Below are positions 19,027 to 27,593 of a stretch of 64,000 nucleotides of DNA, in pieces; position 1 is the stretch's first letter, and the number at the start of each line of letters is the position of its first letter. Source of the DNA: Duganella aquatilis. Its GTDB lineage: Bacteria; Pseudomonadota; Gammaproteobacteria; Burkholderiales; Burkholderiaceae_D. The notes below the pieces were generated by a model, which was not told the DNA's origin, searched no databases, and saw only the letters and a program-made list of their open reading frames with translations. The position numbers were made by a program, and so were the translations under genes. The stretch covers positions 1-64,000 of the forward strand of contig NZ_WKJL01000016.1 in NCBI RefSeq assembly GCF_009674565.1, given 5' to 3'.

Positions 19027-19113
19027 GTAAATTTAAATCCCGGTGGGAAACGTTTTGTTATACTGGATGCATGACGGTTTAGCGTCCAGCTCTTCATTTT
19101 GGTAGGTATGCGT

Positions 19114-20337
19114 ATGTTAAAGAAAGTCGATTCTTCTCAGCTTAAGGTGGGCATGTATATTCATGACCTCAGCTGCGACTGGATGACCCATCCTTTCGTG
19201 CGCAACCGTTTCCTGATCACCAGCTACGACGAAATCCGCAAGATCCTCAACGCCGGCATTCACGATGTTGTCATAGACAGTTCCAAGGGGCTGGATGTAC
19301 AGGATGCGCCGACCGTGGCCGAAGCGCAAGCCGCCACCGAGCGCGAAATCGTCGAAATCGTGGCCAAGGCGCCGGTGCAAACCCGGGTGTCGCTGGGCGA
19401 GGAGATGCAGCGCGCGGTGCAGATCCGCCACCAGGCCTCGACCCTGGTGCGCAGCGTGATGCAGGACGCCCGCCTCGGCAAGGCCATCGAACTGGACCAG
19501 GTGCAGCCGGTGGTGCAGAACATCACCGAATCGATCCTGCGCAATCCGGGCGCGCTGGTCGGCCTGCTGCGGATCAAGACCAAGGACGATTACACCTTTT
19601 TGCATTCGGTCAGCGTGTGTACGCTGCTGGTGGCCTTCTGCCGTTCGCGCAACATCCCGGCCGACATCACCCACCAGGCCGGCCTCGGCGGGCTGCTGCA
19701 CGACACCGGCAAGGCGCTGGTGCCGGACGCCATCCTCAACAAGCCCGGTCCGCTGACCGACGAAGAATTCGCCATCATCAAGAAGCATCCGGAAGATGGC
19801 TACAACATCCTGAAGCAAACGCCGGAGATCGGCCCGATTCCGCTCGATATCACCTTGCACCACCACGAGCGGCGCGACGGCAGCGGCTATCCGAGCAAGC
19901 AGGCCGACGACCAGATCAGCGAACTGGCGCAGATGGCCGCGATTGTCGACGTGTACGACGCCATTACCGCCGACCGCTGCTATCACAAGGGCATGTCGGC
20001 CGCCGCCGCGCTGCGCAAGATTTATGAGTGGAGCAAGTTCCACTTCAATCCGCAGTACGCGCAGGAATTCATGCGCTGCGTCGGCATTTATCCGGTGGGT
20101 ACCATGGTGCTGCTGGAGTCGGGGCGCCTGGGTGTGGTGATCGAGCCACATGAGACCAATCTGCTGGCGCCCAAGGTCAACGTGTTCTTCCATACCAAGA
20201 AGAATGTCTACATCAAGCCGGAAACGATCGATTTGTCGCGCGGGCTGGGCTTCGGCGGCGGCGACAAGATCGTCGGCCATGAATCGCCGGCCAAGTGGAA
20301 CGTCGATCCGATGCGCTTCCTGACCGTGGCGGTCTGA
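19114..20337 (+). CDS. HD-GYP domain c-di-GMP phosphodiesterase
   Basis: About 407 residues. An N-terminal DUF3391-type domain (KVGMYIHDLSCDW) precedes an HD-GYP domain with LLHDTGK and HHHERRDGSGYP, the signature metal-binding residues, so it should be catalytically active in degrading cyclic di-GMP. The start at 19114 is chosen because GGTAGG (19101-19106) lies 7 nt upstream; ATG 19108 is too close. It converges on a diguanylate cyclase 5 bp away, placing synthesis and breakdown of the same messenger side by side, next to the Tad pilus operon. Confidence 0.9.
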   Translation: MLKKVDSSQLKVGMYIHDLSCDWMTHPFVRNRFLITSYDEIRKILNAGIHDVVIDSSKGLDVQDAPTVAEAQAATEREIVEIVAKAPVQTRVSLGEEMQRAVQIRHQASTLVRSVMQDARLGKAIELDQVQPVVQNITESILRNPGALVGLLRIKTKDDYTFLHSVSVCTLLVAFCRSRNIPADITHQAGLGGLLHDTGKALVPDAILNKPGPLTDEEFAIIKKHPEDGYNILKQTPEIGPIPLDITLHHHERRDGSGYPSKQADDQISELAQMAAIVDVYDAITADRCYHKGMSAAAALRKIYEWSKFHFNPQYAQEFMRCVGIYPVGTMVLLESGRLGVVIEPHETNLLAPKVNVFFHTKKNVYIKPETIDLSRGLGFGGGDKIVGHESPAKWNVDPMRFLTVAV

Positions 20338-20342
20338 GCGGC

Positions 20343-21386
20343 CTAGAAGAATTCGGCGGTATCGTTGGATTCGATGGCCTGCAGCAGGCCGCCGCTGACC
20401 AGTTCGTCGTAGTGGCACACCAGGTTGCGGCCATGGCTCTTGGCGTAGTACAGCGCCTGGTCGGCATGGCCGAGAATGATCACCGGCGCTTCCAGCGCGC
20501 TGATGCTGACAAAGCCCACGCTCACCGTCACCTTGCCCACTTGCGGGAAGTCATGCGCCGCCACGTTCATGCGGAAGCGTTCGATGATTTTCTTGGCGTT
20601 GTCCAGCGTGGCCGAACGCAGCAGCACGACGAATTCCTCGCCGCCGAAACGGAACACGCGGTCCTGCGCGCGGAATGACGAGGTCAGCAGGTTGGCGATC
20701 AGGATCAGCACCTCGTCGCCGTACAAATGGCCGAAGCGGTCGTTGACGTGCTTGAAGTGGTCGACGTCGACCACCGCCAGCCATTGCTTTTCTTCCTCGC
20801 CGTGGGCGCGGCGCTCCGGTTCGCCCGGCAGCGTCAGCGCGTCCTGCTCGGTGCTGGCGGCCAGCATCTTGGACAGCTGGTCGTCGAAGGTCTTGCGGTT
20901 GAGCAGGCCGGTCAGCGAATCGCGTTCGCTGTAGTCGAGCAGATTCTGGAAATTGCGGTAGACACTGACGATGCCGCCAATGACGTGGATGGTTTCCTTG
21001 GTGTACGGCGTTGGATTGACGATTTCCAGGCAGGTATCGGCCTTGTCGCCCAGCCAGATCGGCAGCCACAAGGTGTGCTCGTCGGCTTCGTTGGCGATGT
21101 CGGCGCCCGACTCGTGACGGGCGATGCACTGCGCCAGCGCCGGGTAGCGTTCCACCGGGTCGCCGGGATGCTGCTGGTCGGAGGTGTCGACCATGTGCGC
21201 AGCTTCGCCGTGACGAATCACGGCGCGCGGACGGACGAACACCTTCCCTCTGACAGTTGCCAGGGTCAGCACACGGACCTGACTGGCGCGAGCAAGCTCC
21301 TGCACCGCTGAAATCACCGAGATGTCGAGCATCGTGTGATCGCGGTGACCGGTCATGTCCACCATGTGTTTCAGTAGGGAGTCCAT
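20343..21386 (-). CDS. GGDEF-domain diguanylate cyclase
   Basis: About 347 residues. The N-terminal half is an unassigned sensory region without membrane segments. The C-terminal GGDEF domain carries the intact catalytic motif RFGGEEF, and an RAQD product-inhibition I-site exactly five residues before it, so it should make cyclic di-GMP and be feedback-inhibited. ATG at 21386 (MDSLLKHM) follows GGAAAGG; an upstream in-frame start would add 18 residues without a ribosome site. It converges with the HD-GYP gene and is divergent from the flp pilin operon. Confidence 0.9.
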   Translation of the reverse strand: MDSLLKHMVDMTGHRDHTMLDISVISAVQELARASQVRVLTLATVRGKVFVRPRAVIRHGEAAHMVDTSDQQHPGDPVERYPALAQCIARHESGADIANEADEHTLWLPIWLGDKADTCLEIVNPTPYTKETIHVIGGIVSVYRNFQNLLDYSERDSLTGLLNRKTFDDQLSKMLAASTEQDALTLPGEPERRAHGEEEKQWLAVVDVDHFKHVNDRFGHLYGDEVLILIANLLTSSFRAQDRVFRFGGEEFVVLLRSATLDNAKKIIERFRMNVAAHDFPQVGKVTVSVGFVSISALEAPVIILGHADQALYYAKSHGRNLVCHYDELVSGGLLQAIESNDTAEFF

Positions 21387-21652
21387 TTGCCTTTCCAAAG
21401 AACAGCTAAGCAGGATAATAGCTTTTTGCAATCGAAGCAATTCTTGTGTGCGAAAAAAAACTTCCTTTCATGAAGAATGCGACCTTTTTCCGACATTCGC
21501 CACTTCACCTCTTCATCATAGACTAAAAAAGATTCCGCACGGAAAACTTGCGTGACGTCAACTCCCATAAAAATGCGGTCCGTATAGTGGTACGCAATGG
21601 TGCGGACAGCAAGGCGCCAGAGGCCTTTATGAACCAACCCAAGGAGTACGAC

Positions 21653-21829
21653 ATGAACTCGCTGATGGCAGTAGCAAAAGAGTTTGCGCGCGACGAGGAC
21701 GGTATCACGGCAATCGAGTACGGCCTGATCGCGGCGACCATGGTGGCCGCCGTGGTCGCCGCGTTCGGCGTGCTGGGACCGGCGCTGAAAACCGCGTTTG
21801 ACGCGATTGCGCTTCAAATCAAAGGGTAG
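21653..21829 (+). CDS. flp: Flp-family type IVb pilin
   Basis: A 58-residue prepilin. The processing site is G/ITAIEYGLIAA near residue 17, with the conserved Glu5-Tyr6 pair of the mature Flp pilin, followed by one hydrophobic helix. The start at 21653 has AAGGAG 6 nt upstream; an in-frame ATG at 21630 lacks such a site. It is the first gene of the Tad operon and is followed by a strong hairpin, which may raise pilin transcript relative to the rest. Confidence 0.93.
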   Translation: MNSLMAVAKEFARDEDGITAIEYGLIAATMVAAVVAAFGVLGPALKTAFDAIALQIKG

Positions 21830-21840
21830 CAGGCAGTAGC

Positions 21841-21873
21841 AGGCTTTCCAGCCGCAGTCAGGCTGGAAAGCCT
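21841..21873 (+). terminator. Hairpin between flp and tadV
   Basis: Perfect 13-bp arms AGGCTTTCCAGCC (21841-21853) and GGCTGGAAAGCCT (21861-21873) with a 7-nt loop, followed by only TTCC. It lies 12 nt after the flp stop codon. It is likely a partial terminator or 3' stabiliser that keeps the abundant pilin message separate from the assembly genes. Confidence 0.6.
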
Positions 21874-21890
21874 TTCCATGGAGAAACCTC

Positions 21891-22421
21891 ATGCTGAACG
21901 CCATCGAAGTAATCCTGATCTGTCTGGTCGCGCAGGCGGCGCTGACCGATCTGGCGGTGCGCAAGATTCCCAATGTGCTGGTGCTGAGCGGCTTGCTGCT
22001 GGCGCTGATCCTGCACCTGTTGAGCAGCCCGCCCTGGGCGCCGCTGTCGCAGTGGCTGGCCGGCATCGTTGCCGGCTTTTTTTTATTTCTGCCGCTGTAC
22101 CTGCTGCGCGGCATGGCCGCCGGCGACGTCAAGCTGATGGCGATGGTGGGCGGCTTCAGCGGGCCGGCGCTGGCGCTGCAGATCGCCGTGCTGTCCTACC
22201 TGATCGGCGGCGTGATGGCGCTGCTGATGCTGGGCGTGAGCGGCCGCTGGCGCGACAGCGCGCGCAATCTGGCGCAGATCTGCAAGCCCTTGCTGCTGCG
22301 CCTGTTCGGCATGCCGCTGCTGCCGGTGCCGCTGGCGCCCAGCGCCAGTGTCGGCGGCGTTCCGTACGGCGTGGCGATCGCGCTCGGCACTGTTGGTGTG
22401 GTTGCCTGGACGCATCATTGA
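21891..22421 (+). CDS. cpaA: Prepilin peptidase of the Tad locus (TadV/CpaA)
   Basis: A 176-residue A24-family aspartic peptidase with several membrane segments. The two catalytic aspartates are in LTDLAVRKIPN near residue 20 and AAGDVKLM near residue 78. It should cleave the Flp prepilin leader at the inner membrane. It has the short form without the methylase domain, as is usual for Tad loci. Confidence 0.92.
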   Translation: MLNAIEVILICLVAQAALTDLAVRKIPNVLVLSGLLLALILHLLSSPPWAPLSQWLAGIVAGFFLFLPLYLLRGMAAGDVKLMAMVGGFSGPALALQIAVLSYLIGGVMALLMLGVSGRWRDSARNLAQICKPLLLRLFGMPLLPVPLAPSASVGGVPYGVAIALGTVGVVAWTHH

Positions 22422-22504
22422 CTAGTGCTTGCTGCAAGTCAATGTCCCTCGGGCAAGTGCTGGATAGACTGCTTTCCATACCGAACGTACCTCGCGGAGA
22501 TAAC

Positions 22505-23869
22505 ATGCTTGCCCTGGAACCACCATCCCCCTACACCCAGCTGCTGGACGCCGAGCCGGATGCGCCGTTGCCGCCGCAACCCAAGTCGGTGCGCGACACC
22601 GGCCTGACGCAGCAGCTGATCGTGGAGCTGATCGCCAAAGCGCTGTACCTGGGCGGCAAAAGCCATCTGCCGGTGCTGACCACCAGGCTGCACCTGTCGA
22701 TCAACGTGCTGCGCGAGGTGCTGGACTTCATGGTGACCGAGCACGTGGCGGAAGTGGCGTGGCGCGGCGAGTCGGACCTCGACGTCCAGTACCAGCTGAC
22801 CGGCGCCGGCAAGCAGCGCGCCGCCGCGTGGCTGGAGCGCAGTCCCTACGCCGGCCCGGCGCCGGTGACGCTGGAAGCCTATCGCGCCATGGTCGAGCGC
22901 CAGGCGCTGCATGCGCCGCAGCCGTGCGCCGATGAACTGGCGGCCGAATTCGCCGACGATTTCCTGGCGCCGCCGGTGCAGCGCATGCTGGGCGCCGCCA
23001 TGTTCGCCGGCCGCAGCGTGCTGCTGTACGGTCCCTCGGGCAGCGGCAAGTCGATGCTGGCGCGCCGCCTGGGCGCCTTGCAGCAAGGCCTGGTGGCGGT
23101 GCCGCATGCGCTGGTGGTGGGGCAGGACATCGTGCAGGTTTATGATCCAGCGGTGCACCGCGCGCCGCCATCGCACCAGCAGCGCCAGATGCGGCAGACG
23201 CCGGAGCGGCGCAGCAGCGATCCACGCTGGATGCTGTGCCAGCGCCCGGTGGTGGCGCTGGACGCCTCGCTGGATGCCGAGATGCTGGACCTGCAGCCGG
23301 ATGCGGCCAGCGGCTGCTATCGCGCGCCGCCGCAGCTGAAGGCCAACAACGGCCTGCTGATCGTCGATGACCTGGGCCGCCAGCGCCTGCCGGCCGGCGA
23401 GCTGCTGAACCGCTTCGCGCAGGCGCAGGAACTGGAGCGCAGCGCCCTGTCGCTGGCGGGCGGCTATCACTTCCAGGTGCCGTGCCGCATGCGGCTGGTG
23501 TTCGCCACCAGCCTGCCGCCGTCGTCGCTGCTGGATGAGGCGGCGTTGCGTCGTGTCGGCTACAAGATTCCGGTCGAAGCGCTGAGTGCCGCCAACTACC
23601 GCACGCTGTTCCGCCAGCAGTGCCTGAGCATGGGCGTGGTGTACGACGAAGCCGGCCTGCGCTACCTGCTTGACGAGCTGCATGCGGGCTGCGGACTGCC
23701 GCTGCTGGCCTGCTACCCGCGCGAGATCATCGCCCGGGTGGCGGACTTCGCCGGCTTCATGGGCGAACCGGCGCGCATCTCGGTCGCGACGCTGGACCAG
23801 GCCTGGATCAGCATGTTCGCCGGCGGCCAGCCGCGCGCCGACGACGACATCGAGGCCCGGATAGCATGA
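22505..23869 (+). CDS. AAA+ ATPase embedded in the Tad operon
   Basis: A 454-residue protein. Residues 1-150 form an uncharacterised, winged-helix-like region (LTQQLIVELIAKALYLGG). An AAA+ module follows, with Walker A GPSGSGKS near residue 175, Walker B LLIVDDLG, and a sensor-1-like VFATSLPP. The start at 22505 has GGAGA 5 nt upstream; the frame stays open further upstream but overlaps tadV. Its stop overlaps the next start (ATGA), so it is part of the operon. It is not one of the standard Tad proteins (the secretion ATPase is TadA). I cannot name its role; pilus assembly or remodelling is a guess from position. Confidence 0.8.
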   Translation: MLALEPPSPYTQLLDAEPDAPLPPQPKSVRDTGLTQQLIVELIAKALYLGGKSHLPVLTTRLHLSINVLREVLDFMVTEHVAEVAWRGESDLDVQYQLTGAGKQRAAAWLERSPYAGPAPVTLEAYRAMVERQALHAPQPCADELAAEFADDFLAPPVQRMLGAAMFAGRSVLLYGPSGSGKSMLARRLGALQQGLVAVPHALVVGQDIVQVYDPAVHRAPPSHQQRQMRQTPERRSSDPRWMLCQRPVVALDASLDAEMLDLQPDAASGCYRAPPQLKANNGLLIVDDLGRQRLPAGELLNRFAQAQELERSALSLAGGYHFQVPCRMRLVFATSLPPSSLLDEAALRRVGYKIPVEALSAANYRTLFRQQCLSMGVVYDEAGLRYLLDELHAGCGLPLLACYPREIIARVADFAGFMGEPARISVATLDQAWISMFAGGQPRADDDIEARIA

Positions 23870-24696
23870 AGAACCGGCGCGCACTGCTGATGATGGCGTT
23901 GGCCGTCGTGTTCGGGCTGGCGGCGGTGGCGCTGGCCTCGCGCTGGCTGCTGCGGCAGACGCCGGGCGGCGCCAACAAGATCATCGTGGCGGCGACCGAC
24001 GTCAGCCTTGGCCAGCGCCTGACGCCGGAGATGCTCAAGCAGATCGAATGGCCGGCCGACAGCCTGCCGCGCGGGGCGCTGAACGACAGCAGCAAACTGG
24101 TGGGACGCGTATTGAAAAGCAGCGTGCTGCGCGACGAGCCGCTGAGCGAAGCCAAGCTGGCGCCGGCCGGCACGCTGGGCGGCCTGTCGGCGCTGATCGC
24201 CGAAGGCAAGCGCGCCATCACGGTGCGCGTGAATGATGTGGTGGGCGTGGCCGGCTTCGCGCTGCCGGGGAATTTTGTCGACATCATCGTCAACACCCAG
24301 TCCAACGACAGCGCCATTTCCAAGATCGTGCTGGAACGGATACTGGTGCTGGCCGTGGCGCAGGAAGTCGGACGCGACGAGACCAAGCCACGCGTGGTCA
24401 ACGCCGTGACGCTGGAGGTGACGCCGGCGCAGGCCGAGAACCTGGACCTGGCGCGCAGCGTCGGCAGCCTGTCGCTGGTGCTGTGCAATCAGGTGGATCC
24501 GCGTCCCGGCACCACGGAGGGCGCCACCAAGGGCACGCTGCTTGGCGCTCGTGCGCAACCGGCCGTGCCGCCGGCGCCAGCCGCCGAAGCACCGGCGCCG
24601 GCCAGGCCACGGGTACAGGTCGCAACCGCCGCGCCGCGTGCGCGGTCTTGCGTAGGCGTGATCGCGGGCGTGCAGCGCACGCAGGAATGCCTGTGA
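23866..24696 (+). CDS. cpaB: Flp pilus assembly protein CpaB/RcpC
   Basis: A 276-residue protein with one N-terminal membrane segment and a SAF domain (IIVAATDVSLGQRLTPEML) followed by the RcpC/CpaB region. It is thought to be a periplasmic partner of the secretin. The C-terminal quarter is alanine- and proline-rich, then ends in a short segment with two cysteines. Translationally coupled to the AAA+ ATPase by an ATGA overlap. Confidence 0.9.
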   Translation: MKNRRALLMMALAVVFGLAAVALASRWLLRQTPGGANKIIVAATDVSLGQRLTPEMLKQIEWPADSLPRGALNDSSKLVGRVLKSSVLRDEPLSEAKLAPAGTLGGLSALIAEGKRAITVRVNDVVGVAGFALPGNFVDIIVNTQSNDSAISKIVLERILVLAVAQEVGRDETKPRVVNAVTLEVTPAQAENLDLARSVGSLSLVLCNQVDPRPGTTEGATKGTLLGARAQPAVPPAPAAEAPAPARPRVQVATAAPRARSCVGVIAGVQRTQECL

Positions 24697-24703
24697 GCGC
24701 GCC

Positions 24704-26155
24704 ATGGACTTCCGCCACCACGCCTGGGCGCTGTCGCTGGCCGCCGCGCTTGCGCTGACGCCGGCCGCACCGCTGCGGGCCGCCGTGCCCGCGTCCGCGC
24801 TGGCGTCACCGTCTGGCGAGATCACCGGCTTGCGCTGCACGGGCCAGGCGGCGCAGCCGGGCAGCCTGCCGCTGCAACTGGGGAAGTCCACGCTGGTGCG
24901 CATGCCGGAGGCGGTGCAGGCGCGCAGCGTCGGCAATCCGGCCGTGCTGCAGGCGATGCTGGTGGCGCCGGACACGCTGTACGTGGTGGGCGTCGACATC
25001 GGCAGCAGCAATATGATCGTGCAGGGTCGCAGCGGCTTGTGCAACGTGATCGAAGTGGTGGTCGGCATCGATCCCACCGCCTTGCAGCAGGCGCTGGCCG
25101 CGCTGCTGCCGGAGCAGAAGGACATCCAGGTCAGCGCCGCCGGCGATACCCTGGTCCTCAGCGGCACCGTCGACGACGCACCCACCGCCGCACGCGTGCT
25201 GGAGCTGGCCACCGCCTTTGTGCGCCGTCCGGCGCAGGCGCTGGACGGCGCCAGGCGCGAGGACGCAACGTCCATGCAGAACGCCAGCGCCGTCGCCGCG
25301 CAGGCCAGCACGCGCATCGTCAACTTCCTCAACATCGGCGCGCCGCAGCAGGTGATGCTGGAGGTGAAAATCGCCGAAGTCTCCAAGTCGTTGCTGGAAA
25401 GCCTGGAAGCGAATGTGGCGCTGAGCTTCGGCGGCGGCAGCTGGGCCGGTGCGCTGAACACCAGCTTTGTCAGCGGCACGCTGAAAGGCCTGCTCAATAT
25501 CGGCAAGCCCGGCGGCCGCCAGGCCGGCATCGCCGCCGACAAGCAGGATGCGCTGGTGCGCATGCTGGCCGAACCGACGGTGATGGCGATCAGCGGCCAG
25601 GAAGGCAGCTTCCTGGCCGGCGGCCGCATCTTCATTCCGGTCGCGCAGGACAACAACAAGATCACGCTGGAGGAAAAGGAGTTCGGCGTCGGCCTGCGCT
25701 TCACACCCACCGTGCTGGCCGGCGGCCGCATCAACCTGCGTGTGGCGCCGGAAGTGTCCGAGATTTCGCGCGAAGGCATCGGCATCTCCGCATCCGGCAT
25801 TTCCGGCACGTCGATCCTGCCGCTGTTCACCACGCGCCGCGCCGCCACCACGGTTGAACTGTTCGACGGCCAAAGCTTCGCCATCGGCGGGCTGATAAAA
25901 AACAGCGCCACTTCCAGCATCCACGGCCTGCCCGTGCTGGGCGAAGTGCCGATTCTGGGGGCGCTGTTCCGCAGCACAGACTTCCAGCAGGACCGCACCG
26001 AGCTGCTGTTTGTCGTCACCCCCCGCTTGGTGCGCCCGCTGCCGGCCGGCTACCGGCTGCCGACGGATGGCGTGACATTGCCCAGCCGCGCTGGCCTGTT
26101 CCTTGGCGGCCGGCAGGAAGGTCCGCCGCCGGAGCCGGGTACGGAACGCAAATAA
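24704..26155 (+). CDS. cpaC: Tad secretin CpaC/RcpA
   Basis: A 483-residue outer-membrane secretin. It has a signal peptide to about residue 27, a pilus-type N domain, a BON-like segment (LVLSGTVDDAPTAARVLELA), and the secretin core with VPILGALFRS near the C terminus. It forms the channel for Flp pili. It follows cpaB by 7 bp. Confidence 0.93.
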   Translation: MDFRHHAWALSLAAALALTPAAPLRAAVPASALASPSGEITGLRCTGQAAQPGSLPLQLGKSTLVRMPEAVQARSVGNPAVLQAMLVAPDTLYVVGVDIGSSNMIVQGRSGLCNVIEVVVGIDPTALQQALAALLPEQKDIQVSAAGDTLVLSGTVDDAPTAARVLELATAFVRRPAQALDGARREDATSMQNASAVAAQASTRIVNFLNIGAPQQVMLEVKIAEVSKSLLESLEANVALSFGGGSWAGALNTSFVSGTLKGLLNIGKPGGRQAGIAADKQDALVRMLAEPTVMAISGQEGSFLAGGRIFIPVAQDNNKITLEEKEFGVGLRFTPTVLAGGRINLRVAPEVSEISREGIGISASGISGTSILPLFTTRRAATTVELFDGQSFAIGGLIKNSATSSIHGLPVLGEVPILGALFRSTDFQQDRTELLFVVTPRLVRPLPAGYRLPTDGVTLPSRAGLFLGGRQEGPPPEPGTERK

Positions 26156-26168
26156 CCAGGGAACCATC

Positions 26169-26423
26169 ATGCGCCATCTTTTGATCCTGCTGGCGGGGGG
26201 CACGCTGTGCGCCTGCGCCGGCACCACGCCAACATTCGACAGCCGCTTCGGCATCGACACGCGCCTGACGCTGGCGCAGCAGATCCTGCATCCGGACGCC
26301 GGCGCCAACACCGATCCGGTGGCCGGCATGGACGGCCGCAGCGCGCGTGCCGCCTACGAGCGCTATCAGAAAGCCAGCGGCGAGCAGCCGCAGGCGCCCA
26401 TCATGAGCGGGAGCGCCAAATGA
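26169..26423 (+). CDS. Small Tad-locus lipoprotein
   Basis: An 84-residue protein with a signal peptide and candidate lipobox Cys near residue 16 (TLCAC). AGGGA lies 7 nt upstream of the start. Its mature part shows no recognised domain. It is coupled to cpaE by an ATGA overlap. Its position after the secretin suggests a pilotin-like or envelope-anchoring role, which is inference. Confidence 0.7.
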   Translation: MRHLLILLAGGTLCACAGTTPTFDSRFGIDTRLTLAQQILHPDAGANTDPVAGMDGRSARAAYERYQKASGEQPQAPIMSGSAK

Positions 26424-27592
26424 AAGCGCTGATGGTCAGCAAGGACAGCCTGCTGCACGCCGAGATCGCCGCACAAGGCTCGGCGCGCATGCCGGCGGTG
26501 CAGCTGGTGGCGTCGCGCAACGGCCTGCGCGACGCCGTCGAACGCCAACTGCCGGAAATGCCGGAGCTGGTGGTGCTGGACGCCAGCGACATCGCGGCCG
26601 AGGAGGGCGAGCTGGTCGAACGCCTGAGCAAGCAATATCCCGCCGCCTCCTTCATGCTGCTGACCCGCGATCCGCAACAGGATCTGCTGATACGCGCGAT
26701 GCGCGCCGGCATGCGCGAGGTGCTGCAACTGCCGTTGGTACACCGCGCCTTCCACGAGGCCATGGACCGCATCGAAGTGGCGGCGGGCCTGAGTCCTGTC
26801 CGCGAAGGCAAGGTGCTGGCCTTCATCTCCTGCAAGGGCGGCAGCGGCGCGACCTTTTTGTCGACCAATTTCGGTTTCGCGCTGGCGGCGCTGGCAGACA
26901 AGAAGGTGCTGCTGATCGACCTGCATGGTCAGTTCGGCGACGCCACGCTGTACGTCTCCGACCAGAAGCCGGCAATGACGCTGTCCGACATCTGCGCGCA
27001 GATCAGCCGCATGGACGGCGCCTTCCTCGATTCCTGCCTGGTGCACGTGGCCTCCAACTTCGGCGTGCTGGCGGCGGCGGACGATCCGAACCGCACCGTC
27101 GACATGAAGCCCGAGCACATGGACAGCATCCTGCGCGTGGCGCGCCAGCACTACGACTTCGTGATTCTCGACGTGGGCCGGCAGATCGACGCCATTTCGC
27201 TGCGCGCGCTGGACCAGGCGGACACCATTTACCCGGTGCTGCAATTGGCGCTGCCGGACATCCGCGACGGCCGCCGCCTGCTCGACATTTTCCGTTCGCT
27301 TGGTTATCCGAGCGAGCGCACGCGCCTGATTGTCAACCGCTACGAGAAGGGCGGCAAGCTACGGCTGATGGACCTGGAGCAGGCGCTGGGCGCCGACGTG
27401 GTGCACACGGTACCCAACGATTACCTGTCGGCGACGGACTCGGTCAACCAGGGCATACCGGTATTGCAGCTGTCGCGCAGCAGCGCGGTGGCGCGCAGCC
27501 TGGCGGAACTGGTGGGGCTGGTGGCGGCGCGCCGCGTCGCCGAGAGCAAGGGCCTGTTCGACCGCATCTTCGGCCGCAATGATGGAGGATGA
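26420..27592 (+). CDS. cpaE: Tad localisation protein CpaE/TadZ
   Basis: 390 residues: an N-terminal receiver-like domain without a complete phosphorylation site, then a MinD/ParA-like ATPase domain from about residue 130. The P-loop is atypical (KGGSGAT near residue 138, missing the usual GK lysine), as seen in TadZ proteins. It probably marks the pole or site of pilus assembly. Start chosen by the ATGA overlap with the lipoprotein gene. Confidence 0.9.
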   Translation: MKALMVSKDSLLHAEIAAQGSARMPAVQLVASRNGLRDAVERQLPEMPELVVLDASDIAAEEGELVERLSKQYPAASFMLLTRDPQQDLLIRAMRAGMREVLQLPLVHRAFHEAMDRIEVAAGLSPVREGKVLAFISCKGGSGATFLSTNFGFALAALADKKVLLIDLHGQFGDATLYVSDQKPAMTLSDICAQISRMDGAFLDSCLVHVASNFGVLAAADDPNRTVDMKPEHMDSILRVARQHYDFVILDVGRQIDAISLRALDQADTIYPVLQLALPDIRDGRRLLDIFRSLGYPSERTRLIVNRYEKGGKLRLMDLEQALGADVVHTVPNDYLSATDSVNQGIPVLQLSRSSAVARSLAELVGLVAARRVAESKGLFDRIFGRNDGG

Positions 27593-27593
27593 G

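Noticed and set aside
21878..22504. Long upstream extension of the Tad AAA+ ATPase frame to 21878
   Set aside because: It overlaps the prepilin peptidase gene in another frame; the start at 22505 has a good ribosome site.
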